Positions 40,849-52,300 of a stretch of 64,000 nucleotides of DNA are shown one piece after another. Below the pieces are notes generated by a model that was not told where the DNA came from, did no database searches, and worked only from the letters and a program-made list of their open reading frames with translations. The stretch spans positions 106,563 through 170,562 of the forward strand of contig CAUYUJ010019609.1 in NCBI GenBank assembly GCA_963575745.1. Reading direction: 5' to 3'. The stretch is from Prorocentrum cordatum. Its lineage: Eukaryota; Sar; Dinophyceae; Prorocentrales; Prorocentraceae. The translations under genes and the position numbers were made by a program. Every line of letters begins with the position of its first letter. Positions within the stretch are counted from its first letter, which is position 1.

Positions 40849-42109
40849 CTGGCTCCGGCGGTGAACCGTCAACCTGGTCATCGCCAGGAACCTCGTAGAG
40901 CTCCTAGCACGCGTAAGAGTGCTCAGCAACAAAAGAGAAGGCTTCTCGAAGCATTGCTCGCAAAAAGGAAAAATATTTCTTTCATGTCGATATAAAGATG
41001 GTTTCGCCAAGTGTTTTGATAGTAATAGTGCACCTAGAGAGCTCATATCAGACCGCAGAGGCCCTCATAGTCGTCTGCAGCTGCGAAAAATCTGCTCTCT
41101 CAACATGAATGGTTAAATATCTTTCAAATATCAAATATTCGCAAAACCACCCAAAAAGTTGTCACTTTGTCCGTTGGGGCCGGGTCGGCCAACTAGCTCC
41201 GCCCCGCGCCGGAATTCCTCTAGCTCAGCGACTGGCACTGGCGGTGAACTGTCAACCTGGTCACCGCCGGGAACCTCGTAGAGCTCCTAGCACGCGTAAG
41301 AGTGCTCTGCATCAAAAGAGAGGGCTTCTGGAAGCATTTCTCGAAAAAGAGAAAACATGATTTTTTTTTTCATGCCGACATGAAGTTGGTTGCGCCAAGT
41401 GTTTTGATAGTAAAAGTGCATCTAGAGAGCTCATATGAAAACGCGGAGGCCCTCATAGTCGTCTACAGGTGCGAAAAATCTGCTTTCTCAAATAAATGGT
41501 CAAATATCTTTCAAATTTTCGCAAAACCACCCGAAAGTTGTCACTTTATCCTTTCTGGCGGGTCGGCCAACTAGCTCCACCCCGCGCCGGAATTCCTCTG
41601 GCTCATCGATGTCGAAGAGCTCTACGAGGTATGTCGAAGAGCTCTACGGGTACTAGCTCTCCAGCGCCCCGGAACCTGTAACTGGCGCCGGCGGTGAACC
41701 GTCAACCTCGTCACCGCCGGGAACCGTAGAGCTCCTAGCATGCCTGAGAGTGCTCAGCATGAAAAGAGAGGGCTTCTGGAAGCATTTCTGAGAAAAGAGA
41801 AAACATGTTTTTTTCCATGTCGACATAAAGTTGGTTTCGCCAAGTGTTTTGACAGTAAAAATGCATCTAGAGAGCTCATATTAAAACGCGGAGGACCTCA
41901 TAGTCATCTACAGGTGCGAAAAATCTGCTTTCTCAAAATAAATGGTCAAATATCTTTCAAATATTCGCAAAACCACCCAAAAATTGTCACTTTGTCCTTT
42001 CTGGTCGGGTCGACCAACTAGCTCCACCCCGCGCCGGAATTCCTCTAGCTCATCGATGCCGAAGAGCTCTACGAGGTATTGTCCAAAACCCGGATAGCCA
42101 AGCGCAAGA
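40849..42109 (+). mobile_element. three tandem hairpin-plus-family B elements
   Basis: Hairpins at 40849-40889, 41232-41271 and 41682-41721 are all of the GGTGA.../TCACC or TCATC type. Each is followed by ACCTCGTAGAGCTCCTAGCA (the third has lost CTC) and a B body of about 340 bp. The second and third copies end GAAGAGCTCTACGAGGTA; the first is truncated before its right TIR. Open frames reading QHQKRGLLEAF or KCFDSK recur in all B copies and are not genes. Confidence 0.8.
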
Positions 42110-43177
42110 CTGGGCGCCGGCGGTAAACCGTCAACCTTTGTTACCGCCGGGGGACTCGTAGAGCTTCCTGACAACATGTGCTGTCGAAAAAAATGACACA
42201 GAAAATATAATTTTTCAGCCCAAGCAATTTCAGACCTGTCGGATGCAACAGCCGAACGCCCCCGATGCTTCTAGATTGTCTTCTGTACGAGCTCTGTAGC
42301 TCTCCTACAGCCCGAGTTATGTGCGTAAATCGACAGCACCTCTCAAGATTACAGGAACAATACGAATAGTTTGGCAAACCTAGCTCGAGTATCAGACCGA
42401 GTTCAGACCTCTGCATACGCGTCTGATGTCTCTGAATCGATTCCTGTGATTACCAGCCCTGCAGCCCCCCCTACAGCCCGAGCTAAGTGCAGGAAACCCA
42501 CAGCACCTCTCAGAATGACTCGAATCATACGAATAGTTTCGCGGATCTAGTTCGGGCAGCAGACAGAGTTCGGAGCTCTGGATTCGACAGGCGGACGCGC
42601 CTGATGTCTCCGAATCGATTTCAGTAATTACCAGCCATGCAGCCCCCCTACAGCCCGAGTTTTAAGTGCAGAGAACCGACAGCATCTCTCAAGATGACTC
42701 GAACAATACGAATAGTTCGGGATTCTAGATCGGGCAGCAGACCGAGTTCAGAGCTCTGGATTCAACAGACAACGGCCACTGATGATTCTGAATCAGATTC
42801 TGTACGCATCAGCTCTGTAGCTGTTCTATAGCTCGAGTTAAGTACAGAAAACCGAGAGCGTCTGTCAAGATGACTCGAATAATACAAATAGGTTTGCGGA
42901 CCTAGCTCGGCTAGCAGACCGAGTTCAGACCTCTGGACTCAACAGGCGAACGCGCCTGATCATTCTGAATCGATTAGCTGTGCTTACCAGCTCTGTAGCT
43001 GTCCTGAGAAAACCGACAGCGCGTGACAAGATGACTCGAAACGGCCGATCCCGCCCGCGTGCTTTCAGGCTGAAAGGTACCCGATCGAGCTGAGATCAAG
43101 ACGGCGAGCGGGAATAAGATCGAATATCACGGGAAAAGATACTAGAGCTGAAACGAATGGTTGAATTTCGAACAAAA
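42110..43177 (+). mobile_element. hairpin plus family A element
   Basis: A GGTAA.../TTACC-type hairpin (42110-42151), left TIR, five units and a tail truncated at GAATTTCGAACAAAA, where the next hairpin begins. Confidence 0.78.
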
Positions 43178-43694
43178 CTGGCGCCGGCGGTGAACCGTCA
43201 ACCTGGTCACCGCCGGGAACCCCGTAGAGCTCCTAGCACGCGTAAGAGTGCTCTGCATCAAAAGAGAGGGCTTATGGAAGCATTTCTCGAAAAAGAGAAA
43301 ACATGTTGTTTACATGTTGACATGAAGTTGGTTTCGCCAAGTGTTTTGATAGTGCATCTAGAGAGATCATATTAAGGCGCAGAGGCCCTCATAGTCGTCT
43401 ACAGGTGCGAAAAATCTACTTTCTCAAAATACATGGTCAAATATCTTTCAAATATTCGCAGAACCACCCAAAAGTTGTCACTTTGTCCTTTCTGGCCGTG
43501 GCGGCCAACTAGCTCCAGCCCGCGCCGGAATTCCTCTAGCTCATCGATGCCGAAGAGCTCTACGAGGTATTTTCAACCAACCAAAAGTCACCAAAAGGTC
43601 CGTCGAGATTTTTCTTGCCAACTAGCTCTCCAGCGCCCCGGAATTACTCTTAAGCTTCCAGCAATAGCTTGCTAAGGGAAGCTCTACGAGTTAC
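43178..43694 (+). mobile_element. hairpin, family B element and A tail fragment
   Basis: A GGTGA/TCACC hairpin and a B element end at 43568 with GAGCTCTACGAGGTAT. An A tail fragment follows directly (CAAAAGGTCCGTCGAGATT to GGGAAGCTCTACGAGTTA). Confidence 0.78.
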
Positions 43695-43870
43695 GCGCGC
43701 ACGGACGCGTCTCGTCACGCAAGCGCACCCCTGGCGCCGCGCGTGTCCCTGCGGGTTCGTGTCATGTAGCCTCAAGCACGCTTCAAAGGTGCGTGGTGGT
43801 GCTGGAGAGCTTGCCTGGCGCGCCCCTGAAGGGCTGTAAATTGCCTGGCGCGCCCCTGAAGGGCTGCAAA
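43695..43870 (+). other. unique spacer with a short duplication
   Basis: GC-rich sequence not assignable to A or B. GCCTGGCGCGCCCCTGAAGG occurs twice (43812 and 43842 regions), and GGTGCGTGGTGGTGCTGGA recurs at about 45810. It is probably a fragment of another repeat. Confidence 0.5.
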
Positions 43871-44516
43871 CTGGCGCCGGCCGTGAACCGTCAACCTGGT
43901 CACCGCCGGGAACCTCGTAGAGCTCCTTTCACGCGTAAGAGTGCTCAGAGTTGAAAGAGAGAACTTCTGGAAGCATTTCTCGAAGAAGAGAAAAATTGAT
44001 TTTTTTTTCGTGTCGACATGAAGATGGTTCCCCCAAGTGTTTTGATAGTAAAAGTGTGCCTACAGAGCTCATACTAAGACAGAGAGGCCCTGATAATCGT
44101 TTACAGGTGCGAAAAATCTGCTTTCTCAAAATGCATTGCCAAATATCTTTGAAACTGGGAACCGGCGGTAAACCGTCAACCAGGTTACCGCCGGGACCCT
44201 CGTAGAGCTCTTTGCTCACACCGCGCTTCTCGTAATACATCAAGAGAGCTTCTGGAGCGAGAAACGAAAAAAACGAAAAATCACGTTTTTCTGTTTTCAC
44301 CCAACGTTGGTTCCCCCAAGTGTTTTGATAGTAATACTGTACCTACGGACCTGAAAATTTTACTGGCGAGCGCGGCATAACTCACTACAGGTGCGAAAAA
44401 TCTGGGTTCTCAAAATGAATTGTCAAATATCTTTCAAATATTCGCAAAACCACCCAAAAAATGTCACATTGTCCGCCTCGGCCGGGTGGGCCAACTAGCT
44501 CCACCCCGCGCCGGAA
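43871..44516 (+). mobile_element. two truncated family B elements with hairpins
   Basis: A hairpin at 43871-43910 (first stem altered to GGCCGTGA) leads a B copy truncated at 44154. A hairpin at 44155-44195 leads a second, diverged B copy (TTTTCACCCAACGTTGG, ACTCACTACAGGTGCG) truncated at the next hairpin. Confidence 0.75.
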
Positions 44517-45436
44517 CTGGGCGCCGGCGGTAAACCGTCAACCTTGGTTACCGCCGGGAGACTCGTAGAGCTTCCTAGCTCGACTTAAATTGAGAAAACC
44601 GACAGCACCTACCAACATTCCGACTCAATATTTTTTGACCTCTGAATGCGACGGGCGGACGCGTCTGATGTCTGCGAATCGACTCCTGTCATTACCAGCC
44701 CTGCAGCCCCCCTACAGCCCGAGTTAAATGCAGAAAACCGACAGCACCTCTCAGGATGACTCGAACAATACAGCAGTTTCGCAGACCTAATTCGGGCAGC
44801 AGACCGAGTTCCGAGCTCTGGATTCGACAGCCGGACGCGCCTGATGTCTTCAAGTCGATTCCTGTGACCACCAGCACTGTAGCCCCCCTCAGCGCGAGTT
44901 GAGCGAAGAAAACCGAGAGCACTTCTCAAGATGACTCGACCAATACGAATAGTTTCGCGATACTAGATCGGGCAGCAGACCGAGTTCAGAGCTCTGGATT
45001 CGACAGACAAACGCAACTTATGATTCTGAATCGGTTTCTGCAAATATCAGCTCTGTAGCTGTCCTACAGCTCGAGTTAAGTACAGAAAACCAGGAGTTCC
45101 TGTCAAAATGACTCGAATAATGCGAATAGGTTTGCGGACCTAGCTCGGCTAACAGACCGACTTCAGACCTCTGGATTCAACAGGCGAACGCGCCTAATCA
45201 TTCTACATCGATGAGCTGTGCTTACCAGCTCTGTAGCTGTCCTGAAGCTCGAGTTATGTTCAGAAAACCGTCAGCGCGTATCAAGATGACTCAAAACGGC
45301 CGATCCCGCCACAATGCTTTTCGATAGTAATATTCACCCGATCGAGCTGAGATCAAGATGGCGAGCGGGAATAAGATCGAATATGACGGGCAAAAATACT
45401 AGAGCGCAAACGAAGTGTTGAATTTCGAAAAGAAAA
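44517..45436 (+). mobile_element. hairpin plus family A element (subtype 2)
   Basis: A hairpin at 44517-44558, then GACTCGTAGAGCTTCCTAGC. This subtype opens with CTCGACTTAAATTGAGAAAA instead of the CATATAATG stretch. About four units and a tail follow, truncated at GAAAAGAAAA. Confidence 0.75.
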
Positions 45437-45810
45437 CTGGCGCCGGCGGTGAACCTCGTAGAGCTCATTTCAAGCGTAAGAGTGCTCGGAGTCGAAAGAG
45501 AGAGCTTCTGGAAGCATTTCTCGAAAAAAAGAAAAATTGATTTTTTCGTGTCGACATGAAGATGGTTCCGCCAAGTGTTTTGATAGTAAAAGTGCGCCTA
45601 CAGAGCTCATACTAAGACAGAGAGGCCCTCATAGTCGTTTACAGGTGCGAAAAATCTGCTTTATCAAAATGAATTGTCAAATATCTTTCGAAAAATTGCA
45701 AAACCACCCAAAAGTTATCACTTTGTCCTTTCTGGCCGGGTCGACCAACTAGCTCCACCCCGCGCCGGAATTCCTCTAGCTCATCGATGCCGAAGAGCTC
45801 TACGAGGTAG
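45437..45810 (+). mobile_element. family B element with collapsed hairpin
   Basis: CTGGCGCCGGCGGTGAACC runs straight into TCGTAGAGCTC. The loop and second stem were lost between two GAACC direct repeats. The B body is complete and ends GAAGAGCTCTACGAGGTA. Confidence 0.78.
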
Positions 45811-46090
45811 GTGCGTGGTGGTGCTGGAAAGCTTGCCTGGCGCGCTTCCGAGGGGCTGAGAGCGACGCTTCCACGCGTGCCTGAACGCGCGGGAGCTCGC
45901 TGCCCGGGAGCTTCGCGAGACCTCTGGAGCACGTTCTACGGGAACGTATTGGAACAGAGTCTCCGGGACACGCTGCGGAACCCGAGGACTCATGGAAGGA
46001 AACGTGGAGCGGTGGGCGGAAGGGTGCGCCGGCGTACGCGCACCCGCCGGCTTCTTCTCTAACAACCCTGCTAAGCCCAAGGGTCTATCC
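45811..46090. repeat. family E spacer (…CGCCGGCTTCTTCTC…)
   Basis: GC-rich sequence with CGCGCGGGAGCTCGCTGCCC, and CGCCGGCTTCTTCTCTAAC and CTATCCGGG near its right end. Related blocks occur at 47211-47527, 56261-56855 and 61589-61851, so this is a fifth dispersed repeat family. No coding evidence. Confidence 0.55.
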
Positions 46091-46655
46091 GGGAATTACT
46101 CTTAAGCTTCCAGCAACAACTTGCTAAGGGAAGCTTTACGAGTTACTCGTAAGCTTCCAGCAAGAACTTGCTAAGGGAAGCTCTACGAGTTATGGTTGAA
46201 TTCCGAGAAATCGAATTTAAACAAAACAAAAATTCCCAAAACTTCTGCCGAGTATTCTTTTGCCAACTGGCCCCCCAGCGCGCCGGAATACCTCGTGGAG
46301 CTCTTTGGCATCGATGAGCCAGAGTAATTCCTGCACATGTACCGAGGAACGCCGTGCGAGAAAAGAGCTCTACGAGGACCCCGGCGGTAACTTGGTTGAC
46401 GGTTTACCGCCGGTTCCAGCTCCGGCCAGAAAGGACAAAGTGGTAACTTTTGGGTGGTTTTGCGAATATTTGAAAGATATTTGACAATTCATTTTGAGAA
46501 AGCAGATTCTTCGCACCTGTAGTGGGTTATGCCGCGCCTGCCAGTAAAATTTCGAGGTCCGTAGCTGCAGTCTTCCTATCATAACACTTGAGGAACCGAC
46601 CTTGGATAAAAACAGAAAAACGCGATTTTATGAATTTCTCAGGTCTTGCTCTAGA
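46091..46655. repeat. A tail fragments and inverted B element with minus-oriented hairpin
   Basis: Two copies of the A right end (TTCCAGCAA.AACTTGCTAA, then GGGAAGCT.TACGAGTTA) lie at 46091-46192. A mixed fragment follows, then a minus-oriented hairpin at 46379-46418 (CCGGCGGTAACTTGG, TTGACGGTTTACCGCCGG) and an inverted B piece to about 46610. Confidence 0.65.
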
Positions 46656-48175
46656 CTGGGCGCCGGCGGTAATATGTCAACCTTTGTTACCGCCGGGGGA
46701 CTCGTAGAGCTTCCTGACAACATATAATGTCGAAAAAATTATACACAAAAAACCATTTTTCAGCCCAGGCAATTTCAGACCTCGGGTGCAACAGCCGAAC
46801 GCCCCCGATGCTTTTGGATTGTCTGCTGTACGAGCTCTGTAGCTCTCCTACAGCGCGAGTTACGTGCGTGAATCAACAGCACCTCTCAAGATGACTCGAA
46901 CAATACGAACAGTTTGGCAAACCTGGCTCGAGTATCAGACCGAGTTCAGACCTCTGCATGCGACAGGCGGACGCGTCTGATGTTTCCGAATCGATTCCTG
47001 TAATTACCTGCCCTGCAGCCCCCCCTACAGTGCAGCAAATCGACAGCACCTCTCAGGATAACTCGAACAATACCAATAGTTTCGCGGACCTAGTTCGGGC
47101 AGCAGACAGAGTTCGGAGCTCTGGATTCGAAAGGCGGACGCCCCTGATGTCTCCGAATCGATTCCAGTGATTACCAGCCATGCAGCCCCCCTACAGCCCG
47201 AGTTAAGTTCCCGGAGAGCTCTCTGAGAGCTAGAGGGTTCTAGATTAGAAGCCGGACGGTGGTGGTGCCCGCCAGCAGCCCATCTCCGCCGCTCCACGAT
47301 CCTCGCAGCAACTCGCCCGACCCGGCAGCGTGTCCGGGAGAGCTTCCGGCAAGCTTCCACGCGTGCCTCCACGCGTGCAGGCACGCATGGAAGCGTTCCT
47401 GGCAGCGTTTCAGAAACGCTGCAGGGGGGCCCCCTGAGCCCCAGAAGAGCTTCACGAGAGCTTCTGTGGGCTTGCCAGACAGGCTTTTCAGTGCGTGCCC
47501 TCTTTGCTCTCCGGGTTTTGGACGCTACCAAGTGCAGGGAACCGACAGCATCTCTCAAGATGACTCGAACAATACGAATAGTTTCGCAATTCTAGATCGG
47601 GCAGCTGACCGAGTTCAGAGCTCTGGATTCAACAGACAACGGCCACTGATGATTCTGAATCAGATTATGTACGCATCAGCTCTGTAGCTGTCCTGTAGCT
47701 CGAGTTAAGTACAGAAAACCGAGAGCGTCTGTCAAGATGACTCGAATAATACAAGCTCGGCTAGCAGACCGAGTTCAGACCTCTGGGTTCAATAGGCGAA
47801 CGCGCCTGATCATTCTGAATCGATTAGCTGTGCTTACCAGCTCTGTAGCTGTCCTGAAGCTCGAGTTAAGTGCGAAATACCGGCAGCGCGTATCAAGATG
47901 ACTCGAAACAGCCGATCCCGCCCGTATGCTTTTTGGCAGTAAAAGGTTCCCGATCGAGCTGAGATCAAGATGGCGAGCGGGAATAAGATCGAATATCACG
48001 GGAAAAAATACTAGAGCTCTAACAAATGGTTGAATTTCGAGAACCAAATTTTCAACCGACCAAAAGTCAGAAAAGGTCCGTGGAGATTTTTCTTGCCAAC
48101 TAGCTCTCCAGCGCCCCGGAATTACTCTTAAGCTTCCAGTAACAACTTGCTAAGGGAAGCTCTACGAGTTATACT
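46656..48175 (+). mobile_element. family A element with an inserted family E segment
   Basis: A hairpin at 46656-46697 and A units run to about 47210, where CCCGGAGAGCTCTCTGAGAG begins non-A sequence ending GCTCTCCGGGTTTTGGACGC at about 47527. A units then resume and the tail ends GGGAAGCTCTACGAGTTAT. The inserted segment has CCCGGAGAGC and GCTCTCCGGG at its two ends, a 10-bp inverted repeat. Confidence 0.72.
47211..47527. mobile_element. family E insertion with CCCGGAGAGC inverted ends
   Basis: About 317 bp bounded by CCCGGAGAGC and GCTCTCCGGG, interrupting A-unit sequence on both sides (GAGTTAAGT on the left, AAGTGCAGGGAACCGACAG on the right). AAGT appears on both sides and could be a target-site duplication, although the left copy is followed by TCC and the right one is preceded by GGACGCTACC. 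Interior: GACGGTGGTGGTGCCCGCC, a CACGCGTGC run, CGTTTCAGAAACGCTG. Confidence 0.5.
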
Positions 48176-48701
48176 TTCTTGATGCATACGGAGGCGCGCA
48201 GTGTGAGAAAAGAGCTCTACGAGGGCCCCGGCGGTAAACCGTCAACCTGGTCACCGCCGGGAACCTCGTAGAGCTCCTTGCGCGCGTAAGAGTGATCGGA
48301 TGTAAAGCAGACAGCTTCTCAGAGCATTTCTAGAAAAACACGAAATTCTGATTTTTCGGTATCAACATGATGTCGGTTCCTCCAAATGTTTAGATGTCAA
48401 AACTCCCTCCAGACGGCTGAGCTGCTCGCAGAAGGAAGTTTAGATACTAATGCTCGGTGTAAAAATCTGCTTTTCCAAAATAAATTGTCAAATATCTTTC
48501 AAATGTTCGCAAAACCAACCCAAAGCTACCACTTTGTCCTTTCTGGCCGGGTCGACCAGCTAGCTCCACCCCGCGCCGGAATTCCTCTAGCTCATCGATG
48601 CCCAAGAGCTCTACGAGGTACCTGGTTGACGGTTTACCGCCAGTTCCCAGTTAGTTGGCAAGAAAAATCTCAACTTGGTAGCGTCCAAAACCCGGAGAGC
48701 A
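48176..48701 (+). mobile_element. hairpin plus family B element, then inverted tail fragment
   Basis: GAGCTCTACGAGGGCCCC leads into a hybrid hairpin (GGTAA stem with TCACC partner) at 48225-48261, then a B copy with GTATCAACATGATGTCGG, ending CAAGAGCTCTACGAGGTA. A minus-oriented half hairpin (48620-48651) and CCCGGAGAGC follow. Confidence 0.7.
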
Positions 48702-51478
48702 ACTGGGCGCCGGCGGTAAACCGTCAACCTTGGTTACCGCCGGGAGACTCGTAGAGCTCCCTAGCTCGACTTAAGTTGAGAAAACCGACAGCACCTACCA
48801 ACATTCCGACTCATAGTGAATATTTTTTGACCTCTGACTGCGACAGGCGGACGCGTCTGATGTCTGCGAATCGACTCCTGTCATTACCAGCCCTGCAGCC
48901 CCCCTACAGCCCGAGTTAAGTACAGAAAACCGACAGCAACTCTCAGGATGACTCGAACAATACAGTAGTTTCGCAGACCTAATTCGGGCAGCAGACCGAG
49001 TTCCGAGCTCTGGATTCGACACGCGGACGCGCCTGATGTCTTCAAATCGATTCCTGTGACCACCAGCACTGTAGCCCCCCTCAGCGCGAGTTGAGTGAAG
49101 AAAACCGAGAGCACTTCTCAAGATGACTCGACCAATACGAATAGTTTCGCGATTCTAGCAGACCTCTCTGGATTCGACAGACAAACGCAACTGCTGATTC
49201 TGAATCGGTTTCTGTAAATATCAGCTCTGTAGCTGTCCTACAGCTCGAGTTAAGTACAGAAAACCGAGAGTTCCTGTCAAGATGACTCGAATAATACAAA
49301 TAGGTTTCAGGACCTAGCTCGGCTAACAGACCGAGTTGAGACCTCTGGGTTCAACAGGCGAACGCGCCTAATCATTCTACATCGATTAGCTGTGCTTACC
49401 AGCTCTGTAGCTGTCCTAAATAAACCTCGAGCTATGTTCAGAAAACCGTCAGCGCGTATCAAGATGACTCAAAACGGCCGATCCCGCCACAGTGCTTTTC
49501 GATAGGAATATTCACCCGATCGAGCTGAGATCAAGATGGCGAGCGGGAATAAGATCGAATATCACGGGAAAAAATACTAGAGCTCAAACGAATTGTTGAA
49601 TTTCGAGAACAAAATTTTCAACCTACCAAAAATCAGCAAAAGTTCCGTCGAGATTTTTCTTGCCAACTAGCTCTCCAGCGCGCCGGAAATACTGGGCGCC
49701 GGCGGGAAACCGTCAACTTTGGTTACCGCCGGGAGACTCGTAGAGCTTCCTAGCTCGACTTAAGTTAAGAAAACCGACAGCACCTACCAACATTCCGACT
49801 CATAGTGCGACTCATAGTGAACATTTTTTGACCTCTGAATGCGACAGGGGGACGCGTCTGATGTCTGCGAATCGACTCCTGTCATTACCAGCCCTGCAGC
49901 CCCCCTATAGCCCGAGTTAATGTGCAGAAAACCGACAGCAACTCTCAGGATGACTCGAACAATACAGTAGCTTCGCAGACCAATTCGGGCAGCAGACCGA
50001 GTCCCGAGCTCTGGATTCGACAGGCGGACGCGCCTGATGTCTTCAAATCGATTCCTGTGAGCACCAGAACGTAGCCCCCTCAGCGCGACTTGAGTGAAGA
50101 AAACCGAAAGCACTTCTCAAGATCACTGGACCAATACGAATAGTTTTGCGATTCTGGATCGGGCAGCAGACCGAGTTCAGAGCTCTGGATTCGACAGACA
50201 AACGCAACTGGTGATTCTGAATCAGTTTCTGTAAATATCAGCTCTGTAGCTGTCCTACAGCTCGAGTTAAGTACAGAAACCCGAGAGTTCCTGTCAAGAT
50301 GACTCGAATAATACGAATAGGTTTGCGGACCTAGCTCGGCTAACAGACCGAGTTCAGACCTCTGGGTTCAACAGGCGAACGCGCCTAATCATTCCAAATC
50401 GATTACCTGTGCTTACCAGCTCTGTAGCTGTCCTAAAGCTCGAGTTATGTTCAGAAACCGGTCAGCGCATGTCAAGATGATCCGAAACGGCCGATCCCGC
50501 CAAAGTGCTTTTCGATAGTAATATTCACCCGATCGAGCTGAGATCAAGATGGCGAGCGGGAATAAGATCGAATATCACGGGAAAAAATACTAGAGCTCAA
50601 ACGAATTGTTGAATTTCGAGAACCAAATGTGCAACCGACCAAAAAAGAGCAAAAATTCCGTCGAGATTTTTCTTGCCAACTAGCTCTCCAGCGCGCCGGA
50701 ATTACTCTTAAGCTTCCAGCAACTAGCTTAGGGAAGCTCTACGAATCCAGCAATAACTGGGCGCCGGCGGTACACCGTCAACCTTGGTTACCGCTGGGAG
50801 ACTCGTAGAGCTTCCTAGCTCGACTTAAATTGAGAAAACCGAGAGCACCTACCAACATTCCGACTCATAGTGAAGGCGACGCGTCATTACCGGCCCTGCA
50901 GCCCCCGATACAGCCCAGTTAAGTGCAGAAAACCGACAGCACCTCTCAGGATGACTCGAACAATACAATAGTTTTGCAGACCTAATTCCGACAGCAGACC
51001 GAGTTTCGACACGCGGACGCGCCTGATGTCTTCAAATCGAGTGCTGTGACCAGCACTATAGCCCCTCAGAGCGAGTTGAGTGAAGAAAACCGAAAGCACT
51101 TCTCAAGATGACTCGACCAATACGAATAGTTCTGCGATTCTGGATCGGGCAGCAGACCGAGTTCAGAATAGGTTTGCGGACCTAGCTCGGCTAACAGACC
51201 GAGTTCAGAACTCTGGATTCAACAGGCGAACGCGCCTAATCATTCTACATCGATTAGCTGTGCTTACCAGCTCTGTAGCTGTCCTAAAGCTCGAGTTATG
51301 TTCAGAAAACCGTCAGCGCGTATCAAGATGACTCGAAACGGCCGATCCCGCCACAGTGCTTTTCGAGAGTAATATTCACCCGATCGAGCTGAGATCAAGA
51401 TGGCGAGCGGGAATAAGATCGAATATCACGGGAAAAAATACTGGAGCCCTAACGAACTGTTCAATTTCGAGAACAAAA
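48702..51478 (+). mobile_element. three tandem family A elements (subtype 2)
   Basis: Hairpins at 48702-48743, 49691-49732 and 50757-50798 each precede an A element of subtype 2 (GACTCGTAGAGC, CTCGACTTAA, CACCTACCAACATTCCGACT). The copies are about 0.99, 1.07 and 0.72 kb. The third has lost part of its units. Only the second keeps a right end (GGGAAGCTCTACGA). High similarity suggests amplification as a block. Confidence 0.78.
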
Positions 51479-52300
51479 TGGCGCCGGCGGTGAACCGTCA
51501 ACCTGATCACCGCCGGGAACCTCGTAGAGCTCCTAGCACGCGTAAGAGTTCTCAGCATCAAAAGAAAGGGCTTCTGGAAGCATATCTCGAAAAAGAGAAA
51601 ACATGTTTTCTTTCATGTCGACATGAAGATGGTTCCGCCAAGTGTTTTGATAGTAAAAGTGCATCTAGAGAGCTCATATTGAGACGCAGAGGCCCTCAAA
51701 GTCGTTTACAGGTGCGAAGAATCTGCTTTCTCAAAATGAATTGTGAAATATATTTTAAATATTCGCAAAACCAACCAAAAGTTGTCACATTGTCCGCCTC
51801 GGCCGGCTGGGCCAACTGGGATCTGGCGGTAAACCGTCAACCAGGTAACCGCCGGAGCCTCGTAGAGCTCTATTCTGGCGCGGTGCTCGAAGCACACGAA
51901 AGAAGCTTTCTGAAGCGCGAAGAAGAAATATCGGAAATATGTTTTTTTTTTTAATTTGCATCTTCGCTTTGTCGACCTAGCTGCCAGACCGAGTTCGGAC
52001 TCTCGATGCGAGGAAAATCGCGCCGGGTGATACTGAGTCAGTTTATATGCGTGCCAGCTCTGTAGCTCTTCTAAATCTTCAGTTAAAGGAAACACTCGTC
52101 AAAACGATTGCATATTACAAATAGTTTTGCGGGCCTAGCTCGCGCAGCAGACCGAGTTCAGACTTCTCGATGGGACAGACGAACGCGTCTGATAATTCTG
52201 AATCAGTTTCTGTAAGAATCAGCTCTGTAGCTGTCCTAAGTCTCGAGTTAAGTACAGAAAACTGTCAACGTGTCTCAAGATGACTTGAAACAGCCGACGG
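51479..52300 (+). repeat. two family B elements and A units
   Basis: A hairpin at 51479-51518 and a B copy truncated near 51815; a degenerate hairpin at 51816-51855 (CTGGCGGTAAACCG, GTAACCGCCGG) and the start of another B-like copy to about 51955. A units follow (ATCGCGCCGGGTGATACTGA, CTCGAGTTAAGTACAG) to about 52290. Confidence 0.65.
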
